Source: a virus. From it: a stretch of 37,541 nt of DNA. Shown here in pieces: positions 25,576 to 32,587 of the stretch. Where the stretch lies: the IMG/VR virus record IMGVR_UViG_3300047552_001151, positions 1-37,541 of that record. One strand, written 5' to 3'. Position 1 is the stretch's first letter. Every line of letters begins with the position of its first letter. The notes under the pieces were generated by a model that ran no database searches, had not been told where the DNA came from, and was given only the letters and a program-made list of their open reading frames with translations. The position numbers and the translations under genes were made by a program.

Positions 25576-25965
25576 TTAAGAGTACTGAACCTTTAATGTT
25601 GCTTGAATAGAGTCGCCGGAGGCTAAGTTCACAACTGGGAAAGTTGCACTTAAGAACATATTTCCTGCGGTGCTTGCATCAAACAATCCTGCTTCATCAA
25701 CTGCGCGAGATGCAGTAGCGGTAATAGTGCCAACTACTTGATATGTGTCGCTGGTTGTTGTGGTTGTTTGCTGTGTGGATACGCCTAATACACGCGACTC
25801 TGCCGCTGTAGACAATGCTGTGTCTGCGGCAACGGCTGTGCGTGCTGCGGTTGTTGCGCCTGTACCAATACCTACATAACTAGGTTCAGTGCCTGCGCCT
25901 TTAAGACGGTTTGTTGTAATTGCTCGTCCTGCTGAGGTTAGGACTGTTGCTGTTCCGAAAGCCAT
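25576..25965 (-). CDS. Tail fibre/spike-type structural protein
   Basis: A 129-residue protein. The pattern SAGRAITTNRLKGAGTEPSYVGIGTGATTAA, then EAGLFDASTAGNMFLSATFPVVNLASGDSIQATLKV, matches a widespread family of small phage tail proteins found beside fibre genes. It is threonine/alanine-rich and mostly beta. Probably a baseplate or fibre attachment component. AAGGAA precedes the ATG at 25965. Confidence 0.7.
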   Translation of the reverse strand: MAFGTATVLTSAGRAITTNRLKGAGTEPSYVGIGTGATTAARTAVAADTALSTAAESRVLGVSTQQTTTTTSDTYQVVGTITATASRAVDEAGLFDASTAGNMFLSATFPVVNLASGDSIQATLKVQYS

Positions 25966-25992
25966 GATTTAATTCCTTATAAATTTTTGTTA

Positions 25993-26166
25993 TTACTTCT
26001 TAGCAAATCTAACCTTGAAGTATTGTTTGATCTTAAAGATCGCTGTTTTGAGAGGGTTCTTGTGATAGTACGCAACCACACCCAAATCTTCTTTGCTGCC
26101 ATCTGCACGGATTACTACCATTGATAGCTCTGCAGATTTGCAATCGCTTGTTCCTTGAAAAGCCAT
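25993..26166 (-). CDS. Unknown 57-residue basic protein
   Basis: The minus strand encodes a protein beginning MAFQGTSDCKSAELSMVV and ending FKIKQYFKVRFAKK. The ATG (26164-26166) shares one base with the upstream stop as TAATG, the same join used elsewhere in this cassette, so it is probably real. It has an IRADGSKEDLGVVAYY strand region and a strongly basic C-terminus. No family recognised. Confidence 0.6.
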   Translation of the reverse strand: MAFQGTSDCKSAELSMVVIRADGSKEDLGVVAYYHKNPLKTAIFKIKQYFKVRFAKK

Positions 26167-26558
26167 TAGCGTGTGACCTTTCTATTGATGTTGAATATCC
26201 CTTGTACTGCTTTGATGCTTACACCACCAGCTAAGTCTACAAATATGTCATATACATAGTTTGCTTGATCGCCAACAAAGCGAAGTGAGTTAGTTGATGC
26301 TGGAGTTAGTACAAGGTTAAATGAGCCTGGGGTTGTCTTTAGAAAAAGACCATTAGCGTCTGTTGCGCTAATAAGAGTAAGTGCAGAGTCATGTGTAGCA
26401 CGAACTTGCATACGTAATGAAGAGAGACTTATATCAAGTGGAATATAAGGATTTGTACTTGCGTTGTATGCTAATGTTGGATCAGTAAGAGTTTCAAGAG
26501 TGAACGATTCAATATGCGTTGCACCTTGATCTACTGTAATGTCTTTTGTTGTTGCCAT
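26166..26558 (-). CDS. Phage tail/fibre cassette protein with beta fold
   Basis: A 130-residue protein. The opening TTKDITVDQGATHIESFTL and the later LRMQVRATHDS and NYVYDIFVDLAGG...QGIFNI elements match a common phage family beginning with a DQGxT motif and an Ig-like or BppU N-terminal-like fold, found next to fibres. First gene of the minus-strand cassette, with a GCATAAATAC box 21-30 bases upstream. Likely a connector or fibre base. Confidence 0.65.
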   Translation of the reverse strand: MATTKDITVDQGATHIESFTLETLTDPTLAYNASTNPYIPLDISLSSLRMQVRATHDSALTLISATDANGLFLKTTPGSFNLVLTPASTNSLRFVGDQANYVYDIFVDLAGGVSIKAVQGIFNINRKVTR

Positions 26559-26578
26559 GGCTTATACCTGTGATGCAA

Positions 26579-26600
26579 GTATTTATGCACCAATAAATAG
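26579..26600. promoter_or_regulatory. Divergent pair of ATAAATA boxes
   Basis: On the minus strand GCATAAATAC (26588-26579) faces the fibre cassette. On the plus strand CAATAAATAG (26591-26600) faces the small membrane gene. The boxes are back to back with a 2-base gap. Confidence 0.45.
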
Positions 26601-26604
26601 CACT

Positions 26605-26775
26605 ATGCGCAGCATTAAACCTTATCCCAAAGACACCAATAAGTACCAATATACGAAGGACGATAGCCCATTAGTAATAGGTAAGTTTCTTCTTGGCTAC
26701 CTGGGGTTGGTATTGGTTGCGTGTCTACTAGCTTATGCGGTGTTTGTTCCCTTAGGTAAGCTAATGTTTCCTTGA
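26605..26775 (+). CDS. Small one-pass membrane protein
   Basis: A 56-residue protein from ATG 26605. The frame also extends to 26539, but that would overlap the divergent fibre gene. Residues about 25-48 (VIGKFLLGYLGLVLVACLLAYAVF region) form one strong membrane helix, with a charged N-terminal part containing several lysines and tyrosines. Size and topology allow a small holin or pinholin-like role, or superinfection exclusion, but nothing specific is recognised. The box CAATAAATAG is only 4 bases upstream, so initiation is uncertain. Confidence 0.55.
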   Translation: MRSIKPYPKDTNKYQYTKDDSPLVIGKFLLGYLGLVLVACLLAYAVFVPLGKLMFP

Positions 26776-26804
26776 ACTGTGGCGACATAGTTATTTCTCC
26801 AGTT

Positions 26805-26825
26805 ACAGTATTTACTAAATACTGT
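26805..26825. promoter_or_regulatory. Perfect 21-base palindrome at start of GIY-YIG gene
   Basis: ACAGTATTTA (26805-26814), a single central C and TAAATACTGT (26816-26825). It ends directly at the ATG and holds a TAAATAC box on both strands. Candidate operator. Confidence 0.6.
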
Positions 26826-27482
26826 ATGAGTAAAGAATATATCTATGCCTTGTACCATTACGTTAATGGAGATAAGGTTTACTTCTACGTTGGTAGGAGT
26901 GAGCGTGAGCAAGGCATTCGCTTCAAAGAGCATCGTCGTGCAGCTAACTCAAAAGAGGCTAGGTTTGACACAGACGTTTACAACTACATACGCGAAAAGG
27001 TGCTGTGCACCATTTTTGATGAAGAAGTGCTTTGCGTCTGTGAAGATGAAAACCCAAACGATTACGAGGACTACTACGTAATTAAGCTCATTAGGGCAGG
27101 GCACAAGCTGATGAACATGAAGGCTGGTGACGCTAAGAAGCTGGCTGAACTTGGAGAGATTGCAGCCACAGACGAGGTGATCCGTTCCGTAGGGGAGCTT
27201 CGTGCCTACAGAAAGCGCCAGCAAGACGCCTACGCAGCCTCTACAGCGTTGCGGAACGGTGTAGGGGGCATGGATGCATCCCCAATCCCAAAAACGCTCA
27301 GAGACGAGATTCGTGCGCTAGACGCAGGGATTGCTGCAACTGCGCAAAAAAAGGCAGAAGCTGCCAAAAAGCGGGAAATTGCGAAGGCTAAACGCGAAGC
27401 AGAGTACCAAATGTGGTTGGCTGCAAAACGTGCTGAATTTGACGCATGTCAATTTGGGTCAGAAAACGCAAGAAAAAGTTAG
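26826..27482 (+). CDS. Free-standing GIY-YIG homing endonuclease
   Basis: A 218-residue protein. The core is YIYALYHY (residues 5-12, in place of GIY), YFYVGRS (19-25, in place of YIG), R32 and H36, then EDYYVIKLI and LMNMK, which supply the usual glutamate and asparagine. The C-terminal 100 residues are basic, alanine/lysine-rich and helical, suitable for DNA binding. No good ribosome site precedes the ATG, which directly follows a perfect palindrome. Codon choice looks slightly richer in G/C than neighbours, consistent with lateral arrival. Confidence 0.8.
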   Translation: MSKEYIYALYHYVNGDKVYFYVGRSEREQGIRFKEHRRAANSKEARFDTDVYNYIREKVLCTIFDEEVLCVCEDENPNDYEDYYVIKLIRAGHKLMNMKAGDAKKLAELGEIAATDEVIRSVGELRAYRKRQQDAYAASTALRNGVGGMDASPIPKTLRDEIRALDAGIAATAQKKAEAAKKREIAKAKREAEYQMWLAAKRAEFDACQFGSENARKS

Positions 27483-27534
27483 GGTTCCAGTAACAGTGAT
27501 AAATAAATGTACTAGAGCAGAAAAGGAACCAAAA

Positions 27535-27705
27535 ATGACTCACATCAATTCTACAACCACAAGCACCTACAACGATACATTGGTGCGCATTAACGATTTA
27601 GAAGAAAGCTTATGGGCTGTTATCCGTATATTGGACAAGATGATTGCCAATAACGATGACCTAAAGCAGCAAGTGGCAAATATCAAAGACCAGATTAAAT
27701 GGTAA
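27535..27705 (+). CDS. Small coiled-coil protein, 56 residues
   Basis: Starts at ATG 27535, with AAAAGGAACC upstream and ATAAATA at 499-505 of the same kilobase (27499-27505). It contains DTLVRINDLEESLWAVIRILDKMI and a DDLKQQVANIKDQI heptad-like end, so it is probably a short coiled-coil oligomer. No family recognised. It is the last plus-strand gene before the structured early leader. Confidence 0.6.
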   Translation: MTHINSTTTSTYNDTLVRINDLEESLWAVIRILDKMIANNDDLKQQVANIKDQIKW

Positions 27706-27727
27706 AAGAGCCATTTAGATATATTTT

Positions 27728-27754
27728 TGCTGCGTGATCTAATAAAATAAATAC
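27728..27754 (+). promoter_or_regulatory. Possible promoter of the early/replication operon
   Basis: TTGCTG is followed about 17 bases on by an AATAAATAC-rich stretch (27747-27754) with -10-like hexamers. Weak by itself; the long structured leader that follows supports it. Confidence 0.3.
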
Positions 27755-27810
27755 TGTGTAGGCAGCGGTTGTCTACATTCATGTTTATTAGTTATTTTTC
27801 ACTTTAGTTA

Positions 27811-27946
27811 TAGCACCTGTCCCCTTCAATGGGGATAAGGGCTGAGTAAAGCGATTGACCTTGCTTTGCTCTTACTAATGCCTAGTAACCAGAAAACGGA
27901 TGTTCGAAACCATCCGTTTTCACCCAGTTTCGAGGGGGATTACTAG
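27811..27946 (+). ncRNA. Structured leader RNA with boxA-like element (nut/put-like candidate)
   Basis: Stems in order: CCCC/GGGG at 27821/27831; GAGTAAAGC/GCTTTGCTC at 27844/27863; an outer CTAGTAA/TTACTAG at 27882/27940 enclosing an 11-pair GAAAACGGATG/CATCCGTTTTC hairpin at 27892/27911. The hairpin loop (TCGAAAC, 27904-27910) is perfectly complementary to GTTTCGA at 27927-27933. TGCTCTTACT at 27867-27876 resembles boxA of lambda nut and rRNA antitermination sites. It ends 29 bases before the first early gene. Candidate antitermination or attenuation element. Confidence 0.6.
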
Positions 27947-27975
27947 TAGCACATGGTTGCATAGGAGAATCACAA

Positions 27976-28224
27976 ATGACAGATTACAAAGTAATAGAAT
28001 CAATATTACTCACTATCAAGCCGCCTAAAACTTCTGACGGCGATATAGATAGAGAAGATTTAAAGATGTGGGCAAATAAGGCATATGAATATGGCCTGTC
28101 CAAAGAGCAATGGGATAAGTTTGTCTACACGCACATTAAAGGGCACTACACAACAGGTAGCCAAAGCAGAGATGTACTTTTGCCCCTTATGGCTAAAGCA
28201 TTCTACCAAGAGTGGATTAAATGA
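27976..28224 (+). CDS. Unknown early protein, 82 residues
   Basis: First gene of the early operon, with TAGGAGA before the ATG. Helical, with a DGDIDREDLKMWANKAYEYGLSKEQWDKFVYTHIKG section that could be a small helical DNA- or protein-binding bundle. No family recognised. Its stop overlaps the next start (ATGA). In this position small proteins often modify the host or regulate replication. Confidence 0.7.
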   Translation: MTDYKVIESILLTIKPPKTSDGDIDREDLKMWANKAYEYGLSKEQWDKFVYTHIKGHYTTGSQSRDVLLPLMAKAFYQEWIK

Positions 28225-28520
28225 ATAACGAAGAATTGGTATTAGCCAACTTAAAGATTACAAAGTCTGAAAGCGACATGCTTTACAGGGAATACAGTCC
28301 TTACATATTTGCATCCTACGCAGATAATTTAAAAGTAATAGAGACTAAGCGCGGTGTGCAATTGGATATGACAGAAGAGGACTTTGAACGCCTTATGGAT
28401 ATGGCTGCACATGGGTTACACCATAGACGCTTTATGGACACGCATCCTGCCGCACAAGACTTATATATGCAGTACTTAGAAATGTACCACTTGACAATGA
28501 GCTACAGGAGTGAGAGATGA
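28221..28520 (+). CDS. Unknown early protein, 99 residues
   Basis: Overlaps both neighbours by 4 bases (ATGA joins). All-helical by pattern, acidic in the middle (DMTEEDFERLMDMAAHGL), with a histidine pair HHRRF near residue 72. No motif, membrane segment or signal seen. Co-translated with the primase genes. Confidence 0.7.
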   Translation: MNNEELVLANLKITKSESDMLYREYSPYIFASYADNLKVIETKRGVQLDMTEEDFERLMDMAAHGLHHRRFMDTHPAAQDLYMQYLEMYHLTMSYRSER

Positions 28521-28777
28521 AAACAAAAAGCCCAATAACGATTGATGCTGAAAATGCCGTTAGACAAGTAATAGCCAACATTGGCTTTGTAGAAAAATGT
28601 TTAATTCTAAATATTGATCCTATTGAGAAATTACAAGGTTTCTTAGATACATATCCATATCGTGAAGCTGATGTTAACTGGACTAAACAAGATATCAAAG
28701 ATAGAGAAGATTGGATGCAAGGCGTAGAGAATGTAATAGAGGAACTTAGGGAGGCAAAGAAGTGGAATACAAAATAA
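28517..28777 (+). CDS. Unknown early protein, 86 residues
   Basis: Overlaps the previous gene by 4 bases and the primase gene by 16. Helical and charged, with a C-terminal EDWMQGVENVIEELREAKKW helix. No family recognised. The tight overlap argues for a role close to replication. Confidence 0.7.
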   Translation: MKTKSPITIDAENAVRQVIANIGFVEKCLILNIDPIEKLQGFLDTYPYREADVNWTKQDIKDREDWMQGVENVIEELREAKKWNTK

Positions 28778-29688
28778 CTTACTTCGCTAACTTTCACGAT
28801 ACTTGTGTAGAAGTACACGACAGTATTGAGTGGGAGGAAATGGTATCGCTGTTTAGCGAACACACTCTTACAGAGAATAAAGACGGAATGATGTTTAATC
28901 TCTGCTCTTTTAAAGACAGGGATGGCATTAGGTGTGCAGACAATGTAGACAGCTACTATGGGCTAGTGCTTGACTATGATGGACATGGTGCAACACTAGA
29001 AGGCATTGTAGATAGATTCTTATCGTTTACACACTTAGGTTACACAAGCTTTAATCACGTTATTAAAGGCGTAGACAAGATGCGTGTCGTATTGCCGTTC
29101 ACTACACCTTGCCCAAAGGATGAATGGGAATCGCGCAAAGCAGGATTCTTAGAGTTTGCGGGTATTGAGATTGATAAGTCCTGCATATCGCATTCGCGTT
29201 CCTTTTACATGCCAGCATGTCCAGCAGCTGGTGTAGAGCATAAGTTAGCGTGGAACGTTAAAGGTGAGTGGCTTGATTGGACAGTTTTTGAGCCAGAGGT
29301 TAAGCCTGCCTACGTGCCTCCTGCTCTTACCTTTACAACTACACCAACTGACATGCAACGAGCGCTAGACGAGCTGTTTAGGCACGTTCCTGTAATGGAT
29401 AACGAGGGTAGGTATTGGCTTGTACGTGCAGTAGCAAGAGAGATAGGGGAAACCGCTGCGATAGCGGAATGCCAAAAGCGGTGGCCTGATGCAAATTGGA
29501 ACGGTAAGTATATAGATCAGGTTAAGCGTTTAACAGAGAATGGTCCTGGAATGGGGGCCATCATTAACAAGATTAAGAAATTTAATCCAACATACAAAGC
29601 TATTACAAAAGACGATTACAGGCTCGCTGTACTCAAAGCTAACATAAAAGTAATAGAAGAAAAATTAAAGGAATTGGAAAATGAGTAA
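28762..29688 (+). CDS. Archaeo-eukaryotic-type primase
   Basis: A 308-residue protein starting with GTG at 28762, with GGGAGG nine bases upstream. LVLDYDGHG supplies the acidic pair D71/D73 of the AEP fold, and SHSRSFYMPA (143-152) with H144 and R146 is the characteristic second motif of plasmid and phage primases of the RepB'/VapE-associated type. Residues 200-270 are a helical C-terminal domain (WLVRAVAREIGETAAIAECQKRWPDANWNGKY). It would make primers at the phage origin. It overlaps the ATPase gene by 8 bases; in many phages the two domains are fused. Confidence 0.8.
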   Translation: MEYKITYFANFHDTCVEVHDSIEWEEMVSLFSEHTLTENKDGMMFNLCSFKDRDGIRCADNVDSYYGLVLDYDGHGATLEGIVDRFLSFTHLGYTSFNHVIKGVDKMRVVLPFTTPCPKDEWESRKAGFLEFAGIEIDKSCISHSRSFYMPACPAAGVEHKLAWNVKGEWLDWTVFEPEVKPAYVPPALTFTTTPTDMQRALDELFRHVPVMDNEGRYWLVRAVAREIGETAAIAECQKRWPDANWNGKYIDQVKRLTENGPGMGAIINKIKKFNPTYKAITKDDYRLAVLKANIKVIEEKLKELENE

Positions 29689-31042
29689 TATTACAAAGAG
29701 GGAAGACATAGATGATATGTCTAAGGATGAATTAAAGAAGCTCTTGATGCTGATGCAGGCTGCAACTAAGAAGCAATCTCTCATTGAGTTTGTTGATAAG
29801 AATGCTAAGGGTGTAGTTAAGAAGACTTTAGAGAATACGCAACAGCTTCTAGACCACTATGGTATTACTATTCGCTACAACGAGATGACTAAGAACCATG
29901 AGTACTATATTCCTAATAAAGAGTTTCATGGCGACACCAAGGCTAATGCGGAGATGGCATATTTGAAGTCGTTAGCTAGGGATCAAGAATTACCTGTTGA
30001 TGATTTATTTGAACACGCCACATACATTGCTAACCAGAACGCCTATCACCCTGTTAGGGATTGGGTGGACAATATTGAATGGGACGGAAAAGATAGGTTG
30101 CAAGATTACTACGCTACTATCCAAACTACGGATATTGAGTTAAATCTTAAAGAGACATTTATGCGTAAATGGGCGCTTAGTGTTATGGCTGCTCTGTACC
30201 ACCCTAACTTTAGCTGTGAAGGTGTCCTTGTACTTTACGGTTTACAAGCTACAGGTAAGACGTCGCAAGTTTATTCATATTTCCCTAAAGAGCTTGCATT
30301 GGACTGCGTTAAGACAGGCGTTACGTTGACGGTTAGTGATAAGGACAGTGTGTTAAAGGCAACTAGCTCTTTAATTACTGAATTAGGCGAATTAGGCGCT
30401 ACCTTTAAACGCAGCGATATTGAGCAGTTGAAGGGATTTATTACGGAAAAGACAGACGTTGTTCGTCCCCCATACGAGCGCAAAGCAAATAGCTACAGCC
30501 GCCGCACTGTGTTCTACGCTACGGTGGACAAGTTAGGATTTTTGCAAGACGAAGAAAACAGACGCTTTTGGGTTCTAAACGTATCTGCTGTCAAAGCACC
30601 AAAATATGATTTAGGACAGTTTTGGGCACAGATGAAGGCGATGTATTTCGCTGTAGCACCTAAGATTACTACGCTAGAAGACCGCATTAAGCATAACGAA
30701 TGGGGATGGTTCTTAAGTCCTGCTGAACGACAAGCGTTAAAGAACAGTCAAAGCGAGTTTAAGAGCATTGACCCTATACGCGAGTTGCTGGACGATAAAC
30801 TTTACAGTGCACAAGATACGGTGATTAAGGGTGGCGAGTGGAAGAATAGCACCGCAATATTGCTTGGATGTGGCAAATCTAATGTCCATAAGTCTGAGAC
30901 TAATGTGGTTGCTGCGTTTTGCAGGGAAAACGGTTACCAATATAAGCCAAAAGGTAAGATGTTCTATGTTCGCTTTAAGGAAGCAATTATCTCTGGCATA
31001 AATGGTCCAGTTCCTAAGTTCAAAAGTAGGACGGAGGACTAA
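29681..31042 (+). CDS. VapE-like replicative ATPase/helicase
   Basis: A 453-residue protein of the virulence-associated E family. It contains the lead-in VRDWVDNIEWDGKDRLQDYY, Walker A GLQATGKT at 187-194, an LITELGELGATFKRSDIEQLKGFIT segment (acidic Walker B region plus sensor helix), and RRTVFYATVDKLGFLQDEENRRFWVLNV with the family's RRF-W. Together with the primase it is a split primase-helicase for phage replication. A candidate origin follows directly. The C-terminal 80 residues (SNVHKSETNVVAAFCRENGYQYK) look like a winged-helix DNA-binding end. Confidence 0.88.
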   Translation: MSNITKREDIDDMSKDELKKLLMLMQAATKKQSLIEFVDKNAKGVVKKTLENTQQLLDHYGITIRYNEMTKNHEYYIPNKEFHGDTKANAEMAYLKSLARDQELPVDDLFEHATYIANQNAYHPVRDWVDNIEWDGKDRLQDYYATIQTTDIELNLKETFMRKWALSVMAALYHPNFSCEGVLVLYGLQATGKTSQVYSYFPKELALDCVKTGVTLTVSDKDSVLKATSSLITELGELGATFKRSDIEQLKGFITEKTDVVRPPYERKANSYSRRTVFYATVDKLGFLQDEENRRFWVLNVSAVKAPKYDLGQFWAQMKAMYFAVAPKITTLEDRIKHNEWGWFLSPAERQALKNSQSEFKSIDPIRELLDDKLYSAQDTVIKGGEWKNSTAILLGCGKSNVHKSETNVVAAFCRENGYQYKPKGKMFYVRFKEAIISGINGPVPKFKSRTED

Positions 31043-31275
31043 GTTGGGTTACTAAGGGTTACTAACGGGTCACCATCTTTTTTGGACATGGTGACCCTGT
31101 AAGTTGTTGATTTCATTGAAGAAAATGCTTAGGGTTACTAAGTTACTATATATTTTATATATATCTTTAATACGTATATAGGTACTATAGCGAAAAGAGA
31201 GATAGTTAGTTACTTGGTGACCCTAGCAGAAAAATGTTCAATGAAATCAATGGGTTAGCGATACCTAGGGTTACT
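31043..31275. other. Iteron-rich candidate replication origin
   Basis: GGGTTACTAA occurs at 31046, 31056 (tandem) and 31132, and GGGTTACTA again at 31268. GGGTCACCAT at 31067-31076 forms a perfect inverted pair with ATGGTGACCC at 31088-31097, and GGTGACCCT recurs at 31216. TTGATTTCATTGAA at 31107-31120 is perfectly inverted at 31237-31250. Between these lies a strongly AT-rich stretch, 31146-31183. Iterons plus an AT-rich unwinding region beside replication genes is the classic origin layout. Confidence 0.65.
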
Positions 31276-31536
31276 ATGTGTTCTAAATACAAGATGAAAG
31301 ACATAAGAAAGTTAAGTTTGGCAAAGGCGTTGCAGCACGCCAAAGCGAATCCACCCCAAAAGAGCACGTTACTTAGGGATGAGATTGATAGGATCATTTT
31401 GGCTGCATTAGAGAAGCATAGTAATGGAATCCACGTAACTGCTAGGTACTTAGGAATTACGCCAAAAACGATGTGGCGTTGGAAGCAAAGATATGAGAAG
31501 CGCAGATTAGAGGGGTTAAAGGGTAATGAGCCATAG
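31276..31536 (+). CDS. Fis-type helix-turn-helix DNA-binding protein
   Basis: An 86-residue protein from ATG 31276. The region DRIILAALEKHSNGIHVTARYLGITPKTMWRWKQRYEKRR (residues about 38-77) is a Fis/NtrC C-terminal-type HTH. An in-frame ATG at 31234 exists, but it lies inside the inverted repeat, lacks a ribosome site, and would code across the last iteron. The AGGG before 31276 is itself part of an iteron. It may bind the iterons to control replication and its own synthesis, or be a transcription regulator of the early genes. Confidence 0.7.
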   Translation: MCSKYKMKDIRKLSLAKALQHAKANPPQKSTLLRDEIDRIILAALEKHSNGIHVTARYLGITPKTMWRWKQRYEKRRLEGLKGNEP

Positions 31537-32587
31537 AGCTGACTAGCGCCCCTACCGTTTTTTTGTCAAGTGAAAATCCTATTATTTTTCACTTTTTTTC
31601 AACTATTTTCGAATATTTTTCACTACTCTGTCCTATAAACCCACTGCACCTTTCACTAAGAAGTAACTCAGTTACTGGTGTGCCTTATTATTAGGCTGTC
31701 AAGCCAATCAGGTAATACCAGACTAATAAGACCTGACTTTAATCGACTTATAGAATCAATCATTTAAAAATTGCAGCGGGTAGTCATGACTTAACCATCA
31801 GCTCACTGTGGATAAAGGCAGTGGTATAGGTACAGTAACCATCAGCTCACTGCCTTTTCATACAGTGAGCTTATCTAATTGATTACCTGTCAAGCGATCT
31901 AAAATAAAAATAAAAAATAAATTTATTTCTGTGCGAATGGTATTGACAGCGATCATCAGGTAGTGATGGTCTTACCAATGTGCCTTAATAGTAGGCACAC
32001 TGTTATGCACAGTAATCCCTATGTGATAATCACTGTGCTATAGGATGTATAGCGATGTATCAGCCATAGGTAGTAAGGCTTAAGGACGCTCACTAATCCT
32101 TTATACAGTGCATTAGTGTTAAATGCATTATTGTCACATCCGTGTCACACCTTGTGCGGTCAAGCGTGGGGTGGTGATGGAGATAGCGATGGGAGATAAG
32201 ATGTAATCAACCTGTCAACAGTAGAGCATAGTAGACTAGGGTGGCTGGTTAATCGCTAAGGCTTGACAGGGGCCGCGTTGAAGGTGACAGAGTAGGGCGC
32301 GGCAGTCATCGTTGTCGCGAACGTTTTAAACTTGGGACTATTACTGGTAACTGTATCTTCTACAGTGCATGTAGGGGTATGCCTACTATTACTACACCTT
32401 TGCCCCCGCAATTTTTGTTCGACAGTTTCAAAATCCTAATTAAATTATCTTGCCTTCTATAGCCCTGTTTAAAGCAATATTCCACTGTCCAGCTACCAGT
32501 GCATACCCTACGAAAAAATCGCTGTTTTGACGCACGAAACAAGCCGTTTTGAGGCTGTTTTCATGCGGTTTAAGCGTGTTTCAGGCA
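31537..32587. other. Non-coding, repeat-rich 1.05 kb region
   Basis: No credible gene. It contains TTATTTTTCACTTT at 31582; the hyphenated palindrome GTAACT-C-AGTTAC at 31663-31675; a 17-base direct repeat (TAACCATCAGCTCACTG) at 31792 and 31836; AGCTCACTG/CAGTGAGCT stem at 31844/31863; TGTGCCT/AGGCACA stem near 31979-31999; GCACAGT/ACTGTGC at 32007/32032; CCTGTCAA/TTGACAGG at 32211/32263; and ACTGTA/TACAGT at 32350/32361. CTGTCAAGC recurs at 31696 and 31887. TGTCACA occurs twice, one helix turn apart, near 32132-32149. Candidate regulatory RNAs, second origin element, or partition-like site. Confidence 0.6.

Noticed and set aside
21713-26558. Invertible fibre segment (Mu G-like)
   Set aside because: No inverted recombination sites at the cassette edges and no serine invertase gene were seen.
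27892-27921. tRNA-like T-arm (GGATG, TTCGAAAC loop, CATCC)
   Set aside because: The loop is eight bases, and no acceptor, D or anticodon arm can be built around it. It fits better as part of the structured leader.
32360-32542. 60-residue minus-strand frame
   Set aside because: Starts with TTG, has no ribosome site, lies across hairpins and has no recognisable protein character.
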